Assembly (NCBI RefSeq): GCF_006265175.1
Contig: NZ_VDCQ01000044.1
Span: 17,626-81,625, forward strand
Source: Paenibacillus hemerocallicola
Lineage (GTDB): Bacteria > Bacillota > Bacilli > Paenibacillales > NBRC-103111
Reading direction: 5' to 3'
DNA length: 64,000 nt
Shown here: positions 36,692 through 46,400 of the stretch, piece after piece
Position numbering within the stretch: position 1 is the first letter of the stretch
Layout: every line of letters begins with the position of its first letter
Program-made: the position numbers and the translations under genes
Notes under the pieces: model-generated
The model's database searches: none
Seen by the model: only the letters and a program-made list of their open reading frames with translations
What the model was told of the DNA's origin: nothing

Positions 36692-37213
36692 TTATTTTGA
36701 AAAGGTATACCACTTTCTGAGAAGATTAATATGTGCCTGATGATAGCGGCTATGGTCGGCTATATGCCATAATCCCCAGCGAATGGTTGCTTGCTTTTCA
36801 TTTTCATGACCAAATGTGACAACTTTGCCTAGGTCAGCATCTGTTAATTGTATACATGTATCTTTCAACATTTTTAACACACCTTCATAATGAGACATCA
36901 GTGTATTCAAAGACATCCCTTCGACCATCGGAAGCCTGTTATTTGCATCTATCATGGGTCCATATTGTTCTTTTAGAGACTCTGGAAGCGGTTGTCCTTT
37001 CATTCGATAAACCCAATTGAGATCAACATACATGATATGTTTTATTAACTGTGCTGTACTGTTGAAGCTGATATCGGGACCCTTGTAATCTACTTCTTCT
37101 TGCGACATGCCTTCAGTGATGAATCGTAGTCGCTGGCTATTTTCTTTCACAGCGGAAAATAACATTCCCACAATTGGCGACATGTTATCTTCACCTTGTA
37201 AATCGTAAAACAT
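36692..37213 (-). CDS. DinB-like protein 2
   Basis: Start set at ATG 37213 five bases after GGGAGGA; an ATG five codons earlier has no site. DinB fold: LIKHIMYVDLNWVYRMKG (about 60), LNTLMSHYEGVL (about 102) and RWGLWHIADHSRYHQAHINL near the C-terminus, holding the metal-binding His residues. 173 residues. Same orientation as DinB-like protein 1, and probably cotranscribed. Reaction not predictable. Confidence 0.87.
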   Translation of the reverse strand: MFYDLQGEDNMSPIVGMLFSAVKENSQRLRFITEGMSQEEVDYKGPDISFNSTAQLIKHIMYVDLNWVYRMKGQPLPESLKEQYGPMIDANNRLPMVEGMSLNTLMSHYEGVLKMLKDTCIQLTDADLGKVVTFGHENEKQATIRWGLWHIADHSRYHQAHINLLRKWYTFSK

Positions 37214-37370
37214 CTCTCTTCCTCCCATCTTACATCCGCCCTTTGGATCTTTTTACATTTAACCATATTATAGAATTTCCTTATTGAATCGAAACCCTTT
37301 TTGAGTCACTTCATCACTCCTCGTTTTGTTACAACATATCCTCCTAATTTCTTCAAGTTAATTCCATTAT

Positions 37371-37420
37371 CCTGCCCGTTAGCGGAGCGAGGCGTAATCC
37401 ACACGGCAGCCTCGACTTCA
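37371..37420. repeat. Palindromic interspersed element, copy 5
   Basis: CCTGCCCGTTAGCGGAGCGA, then ACACGGCAGCCTCGAC. The hairpin half is degenerate. It lies next to the resolvase remnant. Confidence 0.4.
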
Positions 37421-37458
37421 GTACATGAATATTTCGCCCTATCGCCGTTTACGTTTCG

Positions 37459-37654
37459 TTCTCGTATTCCTACACGCGCCGATAAAAAGTCGGTTTTGAC
37501 ATGCCGATTCGCCTCATAGCTTCCGCGGCCGTCACCCTTCCTTCTTTCCATTGCCGGTACACCTGGATAAATGCTCCATCGATTCGCGGAACTTAATGAG
37601 TTGCCGTTCCGGATTTTGATCTTTGGCCGAAACTCGCCCATACCCCAACCTCAT
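37459..37654 (-). pseudogene. Serine recombinase (resolvase), both ends joined by an internal deletion
   Basis: From an ATG at 37654 with a GGGAGTAGGA site, the frame reads MRLGYGRVSAKDQNPERQLI, the classical N-terminus of resolvases with the catalytic Ser region. After KFRESM it shifts frame and continues as FIQVYRQWKEGRVTAAEAM then RRIGMSKPTFYRRV, the C-terminal helix-turn-helix, ending EYE after an in-frame TAG. About 120 central residues are gone. This marks a dead mobile element. Confidence 0.85.
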
Positions 37655-37713
37655 CTTATCCTACTCCCTCGTCTCAAAATCTCCTGTTCAAGCAACTAAT
37701 TCGTAGGGTTTCT

Positions 37714-37961
37714 ATGGTTTACATTGCTTTCCTTATTTTTTAATCACCTTAACATTTGTCATTTGGCAGCCCAAGGGGCTGAACATCGGCTGGTCGGCTA
37801 GTGCCGGGGCTATTCTCGCCTTGATGTTCGGCGTAGTCAGCTTCACGGACGTCGGTACCGTTACCGGCATTGTCTGGAATGCCCCCTTGGCATTTGTGGC
37901 CATTTATTGTTCTAAACGGATGAGGTGGTCTACTAGTTCGGCTTTTGTAGACTGCATATAA
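37714..37961 (+). pseudogene. arsB: Arsenite efflux pump ArsB, N-terminal remnant
   Basis: MVYIAFLIF is followed, after a one-base shift in a T run (about 37734-37742), by [38 protein letters not shown] and [16 protein letters not shown], which is the ArsB N-terminus with its first two membrane segments. Similarity stops at about 37897, and the frame ends 20 codons later. The remaining 360 residues are absent. Together with the resolvase scar 60 bp away it suggests the remains of an arsenic-resistance mobile element. Confidence 0.85.
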
Positions 37962-38036
37962 CGCTGTCCCCATTTGTCCTATCCTGGTCGTCATAATTCC
38001 GGCCGGGTTGTTTTCTTGTGGCAGGACAGTAGAAGA

Positions 38037-38744
38037 TTAACACCTTACATGCTTGCGTTTGAAGCCAAGTTTCCCTCTCTCTACAGTCTTTTGAATATTT
38101 TCGACAGCGTTTAGGAACTTCCTTTTTCCCATGTCACTTTTGACTTCTAACGGGCATACTGCCTTCGCGGTTGCGACCGCCTTGTCATGGAGTGGTAAAA
38201 AGGAAGTCGCCACTGTGTATATAAAATTAATCATTGAGTATTTCGTTCGCACGGGAGCATTGTAAATCGCATTTCCCACTTGTTCAAGCATCTTGGTAAG
38301 TTTGCTTTCCGAAAATTCGCTATCCGGACGACTACCCAACAGCCAGCAATAACAACTCCAACCTGCTGACATTCTCAAATCTTCGCCACTTGCAATCCAC
38401 TTATCGGCAACATCTTGCGCAATATCCGCTTCCGACAAAGTGACCGCCACTACAAAATCGGACAGCATATAAAAATATGCCGAATCCAGCCAACGGTCAT
38501 AATCCGCCTCAGTCATTGAGTTTGGCTCAGCTATGATTCCGGCAAAGTACATTGCGTCGTAATTCCCCGTGGCATAGAGCTGCTCCGCCAAGGGTTGATT
38601 GTGCTTGGTCTTTTTGAAAATCGGCTTCATTTCTCCTGTCGCCACGCCAAAAAGCGGCTCCCGCGCGCCATTGGATAGGTACATCTTCTTGAGTCGTTCC
38701 TTGCCGAGAGCCTCTAGTTCATGCATAACCATTTCTATATTCAT
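38037..38744 (-). CDS. DNA alkylation repair protein (AlkD-like HEAT fold)
   Basis: Start at ATG 38744 behind AAGGAAG; the frame is open for 48 more codons but that part is unlike the family. 235 residues: ELEALGKERLKKMYLSNGAR, GVATGEMKPIFKKTK, then helical repeats with EPNSMTEADYDRWLDSAYFY and DFVVAVTLSEADIAQDVADK. This matches DNA alkylation repair proteins, glycosylases that remove alkylated bases through a HEAT-repeat cradle. C-terminus is Lys/Arg-rich. Isolated between the arsB scar and a hairpin. Confidence 0.85.
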   Translation of the reverse strand: MNIEMVMHELEALGKERLKKMYLSNGAREPLFGVATGEMKPIFKKTKHNQPLAEQLYATGNYDAMYFAGIIAEPNSMTEADYDRWLDSAYFYMLSDFVVAVTLSEADIAQDVADKWIASGEDLRMSAGWSCYCWLLGSRPDSEFSESKLTKMLEQVGNAIYNAPVRTKYSMINFIYTVATSFLPLHDKAVATAKAVCPLEVKSDMGKRKFLNAVENIQKTVERGKLGFKRKHVRC

Positions 38745-39074
38745 CGTTTTACACTTCCTTCGTCTGGAGGGTTTGCCGATATTCCTAAGCATAGGATACC
38801 TAACTCCATTCAAGGGTACCACTGCCCAACCCACTTTACCAAAGGCGCCAGGGAGAAACAGTAGGAGGAGATAAAGAAAAAGTCCCAAGAATTGAATTAT
38901 TGGTTAGCTAATACGTCCCAGAATGTTCCTTCTGTGACGTGTTTGTGAGTTACCGGACGTACTCACAGGTAAGTCGTCGATATGTTCATTTGCCAAAACA
39001 CTTTACAGAATGTCCTTCTGGAAAGTGTTTTTTGGATCGGCGAACATACCTAGCAAAACGGTATTTTCAGTGTT
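38745..39074. other. 330-bp intergenic stretch with a terminator
   Basis: Holds the hairpin at 38995-39031 and a smaller inverted repeat (GTGAGT/ACTCAC, about 38946-38966). No gene seen. Confidence 0.6.
38995..39031. terminator. Terminator beyond the AraC gene
   Basis: AAAACACTTT pairs with AAAGTGTTTT, T-rich on the minus strand. Confidence 0.75.
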
Positions 39075-39971
39075 TTATGATGGTGTCTGTACATTTCGAA
39101 TTTTTCGGTATTCCTTAGGTGTAATATCGCGCTGCTTTTTAAAGGACTGGATAAAGTGATTGACGTGATTGAAACCCACTATTCGGGCTATCTCGGTTAC
39201 TGTATACTCCGTCGTTTCTAACAACTCGCAGCTCTTTTTAATCCGATACTTAACCAAGTAATCGTAAGGAGTCATATGGATGCTTTTTTTGAAGCTGCGA
39301 GCGCACTCCGAAACGCTCAAATGGGCTACGTCAGCAATTTCCTTCAAAGTAATAAGGTTCGTATAGTTTTGGTGGATAAAGCTAAGCATCAATTGCAATC
39401 TCTCTTGTTGGAGTCTGTTATGTTTAGAGGATTCCTCTGAAGATAACATAATATTGGAGATTAGAATTAGCCATAGCTGAACCGTATGGATGGAAATCTC
39501 ATACTGCCATCCCCATGATTCTTTCCTTTCAAATTTCTTCTTCATCTCCCATAGAATTTGCAGGATTTGCTTTTGCCACTCCGCGTCTCCTTTGATTACC
39601 AATGATAATAAGTATGAATTGGTGTAAGGAAGGACATGGTTCCTTTCCATCGCGCTATCCGAATAAAAGGCGAGCAGCTTCTCCGGAAAATTAAAGCTCA
39701 CATATTCACCGTCATGACTTAGGTACGTAACAATGTGCAGAACGCTCTTATTGAGAAAAATGGCTTGACCCGTTTCTAAACCGTAATCTATACCGTTGAT
39801 TCGTATCGTAAGATTCCCTTTGGTGACTAAGGTCATTTGTAATTCTTCGTGCCAATGAAGATCGTTAACTCCCCTGCCTTTCGGAATGGAACTCCGATTC
39901 GTATGAATGTACATGATGTATGGGAAGGCCTCGTCAGGATACTGAATGGCTTCATGCAGTTGTTTTTTCAA
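39075..39971 (-). CDS. AraC-family transcriptional regulator
   Basis: Start placed at the TTG at 39971, eight bases after AAGGAG; a GTG three codons earlier directly abuts that site. About 298 residues. The N-terminal half is a cupin-like sensor (HWHEELQMTLVTKGNLTIRI; ETGQAIFLNKSVLH). The last 100 residues hold two helix-turn-helix motifs (LKEIADVAHLSVSECARSFK; VTEIARIVGFNHVNHFIQSF) and the end motif DITPKEYRK. It is divergent from an EamA exporter 150 bp away and probably controls it. Confidence 0.9.
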   Translation of the reverse strand: MKKQLHEAIQYPDEAFPYIMYIHTNRSSIPKGRGVNDLHWHEELQMTLVTKGNLTIRINGIDYGLETGQAIFLNKSVLHIVTYLSHDGEYVSFNFPEKLLAFYSDSAMERNHVLPYTNSYLLSLVIKGDAEWQKQILQILWEMKKKFERKESWGWQYEISIHTVQLWLILISNIMLSSEESSKHNRLQQERLQLMLSFIHQNYTNLITLKEIADVAHLSVSECARSFKKSIHMTPYDYLVKYRIKKSCELLETTEYTVTEIARIVGFNHVNHFIQSFKKQRDITPKEYRKIRNVQTPS

Positions 39972-40119
39972 GAGGTACACTCCTTAATTGACGATATTTC
40001 AATATTAAATAGAGATATAGTTACACAATTTAAACGTCGGTGATGATATTATTATATCCAACTTCGACATCTCCTTACAAATCCGTGCACAGGTAACCGT
40101 CGAACAGCTGGGAGGAACC

Positions 40120-41034
40120 GTGGTTAAGTTAAATAAAGCTTCTTTGCTTTCTCATCCGTTTATAATGTTGTTTATCAGTATCTTGTCTGTTTCTATCTCT
40201 TCGATCCTGATCAAGCTATCAGATACGCCCACTTCCGTGGCAGGGATGTACAGATTGTTTATTTCCGTTGCCATCATGCTCGTATTTGTCCCTTGGAGTA
40301 CGCTCCGCACCATAGAAATGAATAAAAAAGACTGGGGCATCGTTGTGATTGCCGGTCTTTTTCTAGGGCTGCACTTTTTATTCTGGATGGAATCCTTGGT
40401 CTATACTTCGGTGGCCAGCTCCATGGTCATCTTGTCGTTGCAGCCCTTGTTCGTGATGATCGGATCCTACTTTTTGTTTAGGGAACAGGCTAATTTTTTG
40501 ACCGTTTCTTGCTTGATAACTGCTTTTCTTGGTTCTCTTCTGATTGCATGGGGAGACATAGGAATTTCGAAAGAAGCGCTAATTGGAGACGGCTTATCGT
40601 TAATAGGCACGCTCTTCGTTTCAGCCTATATGCTCGCAGGGCAGAGAGTCAGCCGCAAAATCGATGCAAATGTATACAGCATAATTGTTTTTTTTATCGG
40701 TGGCACCGTTATGCTCATCTATAATTTGTTGAATAGTTACTCTTTAACGGAATACGACTCCTCCGATTGGACTTATTTTTTATTGCTTGCGATCATCCCG
40801 ACTATCCTTGGACAATATATTTTTAATCTATTATTGAAATCGATCGGGGCGACTACCGTCTCGGTTGGCATTATCGGAGAACCTGTTCTCGCTATTATGC
40901 TTGCTTACTTATTATTAGGGGAAACCATTTCTTTGTTTCAGTTCATGGGAGGCCTGGGGACGTTATTCGGCATGGGAATGTATTTTTGGTCAAAATCTTT
41001 CATTGGGAGGAAGAAAGTTGGCAACCATGGATGA
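40120..41034 (+). CDS. EamA/DMT-family transporter
   Basis: GTG start six bases after GGAGGA. 304 residues with about ten hydrophobic segments in two homologous halves, each an EamA domain (first starts PFIMLFISILSVSISSILIK; second around ALIGDGLSLIGTLFVSAYML). Motifs GEPVLAIMLAYLLLGETIS and LHFLFWMESLVYTSVASSMV are standard for drug/metabolite exporters. It likely exports a metabolite or amino acid. Its end overlaps by 17 bases a truncated csaA reading frame. Divergent AraC regulator. Confidence 0.92.
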   Translation: MVKLNKASLLSHPFIMLFISILSVSISSILIKLSDTPTSVAGMYRLFISVAIMLVFVPWSTLRTIEMNKKDWGIVVIAGLFLGLHFLFWMESLVYTSVASSMVILSLQPLFVMIGSYFLFREQANFLTVSCLITAFLGSLLIAWGDIGISKEALIGDGLSLIGTLFVSAYMLAGQRVSRKIDANVYSIIVFFIGGTVMLIYNLLNSYSLTEYDSSDWTYFLLLAIIPTILGQYIFNLLLKSIGATTVSVGIIGEPVLAIMLAYLLLGETISLFQFMGGLGTLFGMGMYFWSKSFIGRKKVGNHG

Positions 41035-41119
41035 TTTTTTGAAACTCGATATTCGTGTCGGAACTATCTCTATTTTTGAATTGATGTTAGAATTCCATTT
41101 TCAAAGCCGCAAAGACTAG
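41018..41119 (+). pseudogene. csaA: CsaA-type tRNA-binding chaperone, N-terminal remnant
   Basis: TTG at 41018 behind GGGAGG opens LATMDDFLKLDIRVGTI, the conserved N-terminus of CsaA (about 110 residues in intact proteins). After GTI the sequence departs and stops after 33 codons. The start lies within the 3' end of the EamA gene, so the two were translationally coupled. The downstream OB-fold body is missing; a minus-strand reading frame abuts exactly at the break. Confidence 0.75.
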
Positions 41120-41368
41120 CTACGTGCCAACTCGCCGTCCTCCATAACTGAATTTTTCAATATCGTAAAAGTAATATTTTTTGTGATCCTTATTGAAATG
41201 ATCCGAGGAGAAATAAGCTCTAACACATTTAAGATCCCAATAGATCCAGATTCCACCTTTGTCATTGATTTTGACTAAATACTTCATGAGCTCCTTTGGT
41301 TCTAATATTCTTTCGTGCCTAGCACCTTCATCAACTAAATAATCCAAATATACGTGTAAATTACTCAT
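41120..41368 (-). CDS. Small hypothetical protein
   Basis: 82 residues, ATG start with no good ribosome site. The sequence (VYLDYLVDEGARHERI; GGIWIYWDLKCVRAYFSSDH; YYFYDIEKFSYGGR) is rich in aromatic and charged residues and looks like a genuine protein. I recognise no family. The stop codon falls exactly at the edge of the csaA remnant, so the C-terminus may be truncated. Confidence 0.5.
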   Translation of the reverse strand: MSNLHVYLDYLVDEGARHERILEPKELMKYLVKINDKGGIWIYWDLKCVRAYFSSDHFNKDHKKYYFYDIEKFSYGGRRVGT

Positions 41369-41448
41369 CTTACTATTATTCTACCGATTAATTTAGCGTA
41401 TCTGGCCGATTTTCCCACTAAGCTATCCTACTCTTTAGTTCGACAAAA

Positions 41449-41512
41449 AAGCAGCCAAACGTTGTACGCCGGCTGCTGTCGTGTTGCTAAGCTATCGTGC
41501 CCGTTAGCACAA
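41449..41512. repeat. Palindromic interspersed element, copy 6
   Basis: Hairpin GCAGCC/GGCTGC with a 14-base loop, then GTCGTGTTGCTAAGCTATCG and GCCCGTTAGCAC. It begins 14 bp after the methyltransferase stop codon (minus strand). Confidence 0.6.
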
Positions 41513-41525
41513 CGGCGGGTCTGCC

Positions 41526-42158
41526 TCATCGAACGTAAGCCGCTAGCTCCCAACAAATTTTCGGCTTCCCATAGCGATGCATGTCCGTTTCCGTTAACAC
41601 CTCGATAGACCAATTTGCAAATAACCGTCGCAAATCTGATTCGTCAAAAAAACGTTTTTGCCGCCCCTCGTGCTCATAATAATGATGCTCCACTTGGAGC
41701 CCCTGCCCAGCACCATAATTAACATCGCGCGTGGAATTAAACCGTGCCAGCAGTAATCCGCTGGTGCCGACAACTCTCGCAATCTCGTTAACTATAGAAA
41801 CAGTATCGTCCCAGTGAAAATAATGCAGTGACAAGTCCGCGACAATCGCCCTCGCGCTGCTATCCGGAAATGGCAATCCGCCCGTCATATCGAACAGCAT
41901 TGTTTCTGCGCCCGGAATATATTTGTGTATAATCGCCAACGCCTTTGAGGAGAAGTCGCAGGCGATGACCCGATAACCTCTTTCTGTTAAAAACAAAGAG
42001 TCGCAGCCAGAACCGCAGCCAAGATCAATGACCGGTCCATCTTGAGCCGATGCCAGCCTCGGATCATATTTTTCCAGCCAAAAATCCCCTTGTGGCTTGC
42101 CGAGCATGAGATCGGAAAATACCTCGTTCCAATTCTCAGCTTCCGAACGCTTCGTCAT
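41526..42158 (-). CDS. Class I SAM-dependent methyltransferase
   Basis: 210 residues, ATG eight bases after GAGGA. Motif I is VIDLGCGSGCDSLFL (about 43-57), with VIACDFSSKAL (motif II), ADLSLHYFHWDD (motif IV) and VGTSGLLLARFNS. This is the plan of small-molecule methyltransferases of the UbiE/TehB-like group. Nothing in the neighbourhood points to a substrate. It is followed by repeat copy 6 and preceded by copy 7. Confidence 0.88.
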   Translation of the reverse strand: MTKRSEAENWNEVFSDLMLGKPQGDFWLEKYDPRLASAQDGPVIDLGCGSGCDSLFLTERGYRVIACDFSSKALAIIHKYIPGAETMLFDMTGGLPFPDSSARAIVADLSLHYFHWDDTVSIVNEIARVVGTSGLLLARFNSTRDVNYGAGQGLQVEHHYYEHEGRQKRFFDESDLRRLFANWSIEVLTETDMHRYGKPKICWELAAYVR

Positions 42159-42192
42159 AGTCAGTTCCTCACTCTAGAGTGTAATAATTGGT

Positions 42193-42240
42193 TGCAAGCC
42201 AGCCGATCATCTGTCCGACTGCCCGTTTCCCGTTAGTGTC
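42193..42240. repeat. Palindromic interspersed element, copy 7
   Basis: GCAAGCCAGCCGATCATCTG, then ACTGCCCGTTTCCCGTTAGT and GTCACAATTA. Degenerate and lacking a good stem, but it carries the CTGCCCGTT and CCCGTTAG words and sits 3' of the HAD gene. Confidence 0.4.
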
Positions 42241-42253
42241 ACAATTACGCCAT

Positions 42254-43048
42254 TCACAGTACGAATTTCTCAAGTGCTACAGCAACACCATCATTATCAT
42301 TGGATTCGGTAATGTACTTCGCACAATCTTTTAATTCCGTTATCCCATTACCCATTGCAATTGGAAATCCGCACATATGGAAAAGTCCCAAATCGTTAAA
42401 ATCATCTCCGAATACCATTACATGTTCCGAATTTATCCCGATATCATTTAATACTGACTTCACTGCATTTTCTTTTGATGCTGATTTATGCATGATTTGA
42501 ACCAATACTCCTCTATCGGTTGCGATTACGTTAATCTGGTCACCGAATTTTTGAATAACATCTCTCCATGTGCTATAACCGAGAGCTAGTATTTTTGTCG
42601 GGGAGATTGAACTGATAAAATCATAATCGACTATCTGCGGTTTAGGCTCATTCGAACGGGCACCGAACTGAGCACTCTCTGTGTCAGGAACTGGTGTGCA
42701 CGTATACCATAAGTCATTTACTTCATATGAGATTGTTGACTGAGGCTCACTCGACCTAATGAATTCGTTAATCTGTTGGCTAACCTCTATAGGGATACTA
42801 ATGTGCTGCTGAGTCTGCTTGGATTTGCATTTTATCAGGGCACCATTGTAGAAAACCATGTAGTCTACAAAAGGGATAGCCTTTACAAATTGTTCAGCTG
42901 CTCTAGGCGGTCGTGCCGTGGCAACAATAATATGAATTCCTGAATCAAAACACCTTTTAACGGCACTATAATTTCGAGGAGATATGGATTTATCACTATC
43001 AAGTAATGTTCCGTCCAAGTCTAATACAATTGCCTGTATTTCTGCCAC
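42254..43048 (-). CDS. Cof-type HAD-superfamily phosphatase
   Basis: 264 residues, GTG start behind GGGGGA. HAD motif I is LDLDGTLLDSD (about 9-19), motif II VATARPPRA (Thr about 42), motif IV VFGDDFNDLGLF (about 218-229). The cap domain lies between about 85 and 185, as in C2B-cap Cof proteins that dephosphorylate sugar phosphates, PLP or FMN-like substrates. Isolated gene between two repeats. Confidence 0.9.
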   Translation of the reverse strand: MAEIQAIVLDLDGTLLDSDKSISPRNYSAVKRCFDSGIHIIVATARPPRAAEQFVKAIPFVDYMVFYNGALIKCKSKQTQQHISIPIEVSQQINEFIRSSEPQSTISYEVNDLWYTCTPVPDTESAQFGARSNEPKPQIVDYDFISSISPTKILALGYSTWRDVIQKFGDQINVIATDRGVLVQIMHKSASKENAVKSVLNDIGINSEHVMVFGDDFNDLGLFHMCGFPIAMGNGITELKDCAKYITESNDNDGVAVALEKFVL

Positions 43049-43124
43049 TTACATTCCCCCACAGTTTAATTTTTCCAATTATACATAAATAACTGTACAA
43101 ATGGTAGTACATTATTAAATTAAT

Positions 43125-43194
43125 CTGCCCGTCATTCTTGCCGGCTGCCGTCGTATTGTCTTTATTCAGCTATCGCCCGCTAGCTCAATGGTTT
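43125..43194. repeat. Palindromic interspersed element, copy 8
   Basis: TCTGCCCGTCATTCTTGCCG then GCTGCCGTCGTATTGTCTTT and CAGCTATCGCCCGCTAGCTC. Its right end provides the TGA codon of the nitrilase remnant. Confidence 0.55.
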
Positions 43195-43352
43195 TCAACG
43201 TTTAAAAGGAGATTGTACGTGATCACTAAGCAAATCGATACCGCCCCAAGCTCCCTTGCTTCTTTTACATACCGCAGTCCAATCTCGATATTTAGCTTTT
43301 GATCGGGAATGCTGCAATTGTATTGCACCGTCGCAATAGTAAAGGTTTTCAA
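43185..43352 (-). pseudogene. Carbon-nitrogen hydrolase (nitrilase family), N-terminal remnant
   Basis: TTG at 43352 after GAGGGTG opens KTFTIATVQYNCSIPDQKLN, then IEIGLRYVKEARELGAVSIC; this is the conserved start of nitrilase-superfamily amidases (first beta strand and helix before the catalytic Glu). It ends after 55 codons where the interspersed element begins, and the element donates the stop codon. The catalytic Glu-Lys-Cys triad is entirely absent. Confidence 0.75.
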
Positions 43353-43482
43353 TCGTCACACCCTCATAAAAAATAATAATGTTGAATGATTTAAAGAAGG
43401 CTTCCGCGAACGCCCCTTAATGCAATGTTGATGTATTCTAGAAGTCATGCAAAAAAGGAGCTGCCGCACAGGAGCTCCCCCA

Positions 43483-46400
43483 TTATCGTACTCCGTATCT
43501 TGATTCATTTATAGTCATTATAAGTTTTACCCGGTATGCCGGTCCGGTCTGAAGCCCTGTCGTGTTCCCATTACGATCGGCGACAACCGCGCTAACAACA
43601 ACGACGGAGCTTATTGGCGATTGCCATGGTACTTTTGGCTGAAAGTGCAGCGTGAACAAACCCGCCGTTCCGGTGACAGCATTCACTCCCGTATAGTTAA
43701 TAAGAATTCGGTTGTCCTCATACGTGGACCCGGTAACGGTGGAAGAGCTCAGCATGGGCGTCACACCGACATATTGAAGCTGTGCAGGGCTATACTCGAT
43801 CGCGATCTGTCCGCCGTACACGCTGGAAGTGACGTTTCTCAAGGCGTACAGGACATCCAGTGTCTGACCCGTCGATACGGTCGGCGTTCCCTGCAATCGG
43901 GTGCTGCTAGCTGCATGATAGCCTTGGTCGATCTCACGCGGATGAAGTCCCAGCTCATACTCGTACTCGTTGTTCAATCCATCGCCGTCGGGATCAGCCG
44001 AAGGTCCGCTTACGCTGGCATCACTCTGCTGCGCCGGGGTGAAGTAGATATGGCGCCAATCGTCATAAGTGCCCTGGAAGGGAGGCAGCTGAGAAGCGGG
44101 CAGCACGACCGGAGGAGTCCCCGTCTTCACAATCGGATAATCCGCCTTCACATATTCCGAATAAGCATAAGGCTTAACCTCTTGATTGTACTTATAGTTT
44201 TGCGCCTCCTGATAGCTTACCCAAGGACGCTGGGTCCACCTGCTCTCATAGGTGGTGACATCGGACGTATGGACGCTGCCCCCCAGACGGAGATTGGAGA
44301 TCCCGTTATCCCATACCTGGACGTTCGTCAAGGAGGTCGTTCCCATCTGAGCCGCCAGTCCATAGCTCATATTGTTATAGCTCTTCACATTCGTAGCGGT
44401 AAAGGAAACCGTTGCGCGCGATTGATTATAGATCCCGTTATCATTGCCCCAGAAGCTTCCGCCGTTGATCGTACTGCTCGTGCTGTCATGGGAAGAGAAG
44501 CCTTCGTCGAAGTTATTGAACGCCTCGATATTCTCGAACAGCAGCCCCGTTCCGGTGCCATGAATATTAATGCCGTCATTTTGCGCACCGGTAATCCGCA
44601 GATTCCGATAAGTCTGATACGAGTCCGGCGTAACGATCTCCAAGCCGTTCTCAAGTGTCGAAATTTCCCATCCGGTCGTAGGAGAAGCTTTGCTTTCGTT
44701 CAAAATCAGCTTGCTGCCATCCGGCGAAAGAGCGGCATAATCGCTTGTGAATACGCCTGCATTCTGACCGTAAACTTGATCCAGCAGCAGACGCTGGCCG
44801 TTGTAGGCGACCAGATGCCGGAACGTGTTCGAATTTCCGTTGGGTAAGGAGTTCGCAATCGGCGCAGGCAGCATATAGGTCCACTGACCGCCAGACTCCT
44901 GTGTGAACTGAAACGGACTGAAGCCGCTGATCAGCTCTCCGTTGCCTTCGAAAAGGATGGGATTGCCCGCCACGCCGGAAGTATGCAGCTTTACGGTTTC
45001 GTGATACGGGCCGCTTCCGGGAACCAGCGAGATCGTATCTCCCGGCTTCAGCGCCGGGGTACTGGCGACGGCGGCGGCGATCGATAAGTAAGCTCCGCTG
45101 GTCAGTCCGCGCCGGTCTACAAGCAGCACGCGAGGCACCGGAGTGGATGTGCCGGTATTCAATGTGATTTCCACCTTATCGACCCGGGCCGCTTCGGAAG
45201 AGTTCGAGGTCCCTTCCAGCTTCACCAGATCTCCCGTCTTCAGAGGAATGGCGGCAGCCAGCCGGCTCGTTCGCGACTTGTCGGACACCGATGCCGAGCC
45301 GAAGTCTTGATTCGCCGTCCATGCATCGACAACATTGCCATTGACAAATAAGCGGTAGCTCGCGAGGCCGTCGTTTTCATCGAAATAGTGAACCCGAATA
45401 TCATACGTCCCGTCCTGCCCGTCGAAGATAGCCGATGCTGTTCCGGTTCCGGACACCTTGATGACCTTGCCTCCGGAAGCCGGCGTCTGCGCTTCGACGG
45501 TATAGCCAACCAAAGTCATGTCCTCCGCTTCTGCCACACCTGGGAACAGCTGAGTTGGCGGAACCTGCGTTCCGCTGTATACATTACCGGAGGGCAAGAA
45601 GACGACGTTGCTGTAAAAGGTATTTCTGAAATTCAAAGGAATATCGCTCGGCTGAGCAGCCTGACTGCCTTGGATCACAATGTTATCGAATGTGACATTC
45701 GTAATCTGATGAGCGGCGTCGAAGCCTTCAAGGGTCGAGGCTTGAACCGCCGTGCCTTTGGCGTAGAAGTCCTTCACCTTTACTTGATCGATCCAGCCGG
45801 GACTGGAACTTCCGTCCCTCAGTCGAATGCGGAAGTAAAAGAACCTCTCGTTGTAGTTACCGCCGATGTATTCCGCCCGGTTGTTCACGATATCGATATG
45901 ATGGATCCGGAAGCCTTCGCCGGCCCACAAGGCGGCGAACCGGTCGGCACGAACGACCTCATTATTCTCGAACCGGATGTCGCCGATGTCGTCCAGTGTC
46001 TCATCGCCGATCTTGAAGGCGGCCTTGAGCGACCAAAGCACATTATTGGTGAGCAGCACGCCGGTGACCGGTCTCTTCAAGCCCAAGTAATTCGTTACTT
46101 TAGGCGAAATCGCATCGTCGCCGGTATAGATGAAGGATCCGTCGATCGTCACTTGCCGGGAAGCATCGATATCCACACCGTCCGTATTCGTCACCGTAGG
46201 CAGCAGCAGGCTCGGATTCGCCGGATCTGGACCGCCCCGGAGGTCGTTAATGATCTTGATGTTCTTCAGCAGCACCTGATCGGCGTACAGCAGATGCAGC
46301 GTCCATCTCGCCGAATCCAGGAAATACACATCTTGAATCTGCAGGTCCGTCACAGCGGCTGTCCGAAGCAGCTTGATGTTCTCACTGCCGTTCAGCGTCT

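Noticed and set aside
43621..44847. 408-codon plus-strand frame at the 3' end of the same giant gene
   Set aside because: Antisense of the beta-helix/cohesin part; no motif or ribosome site.
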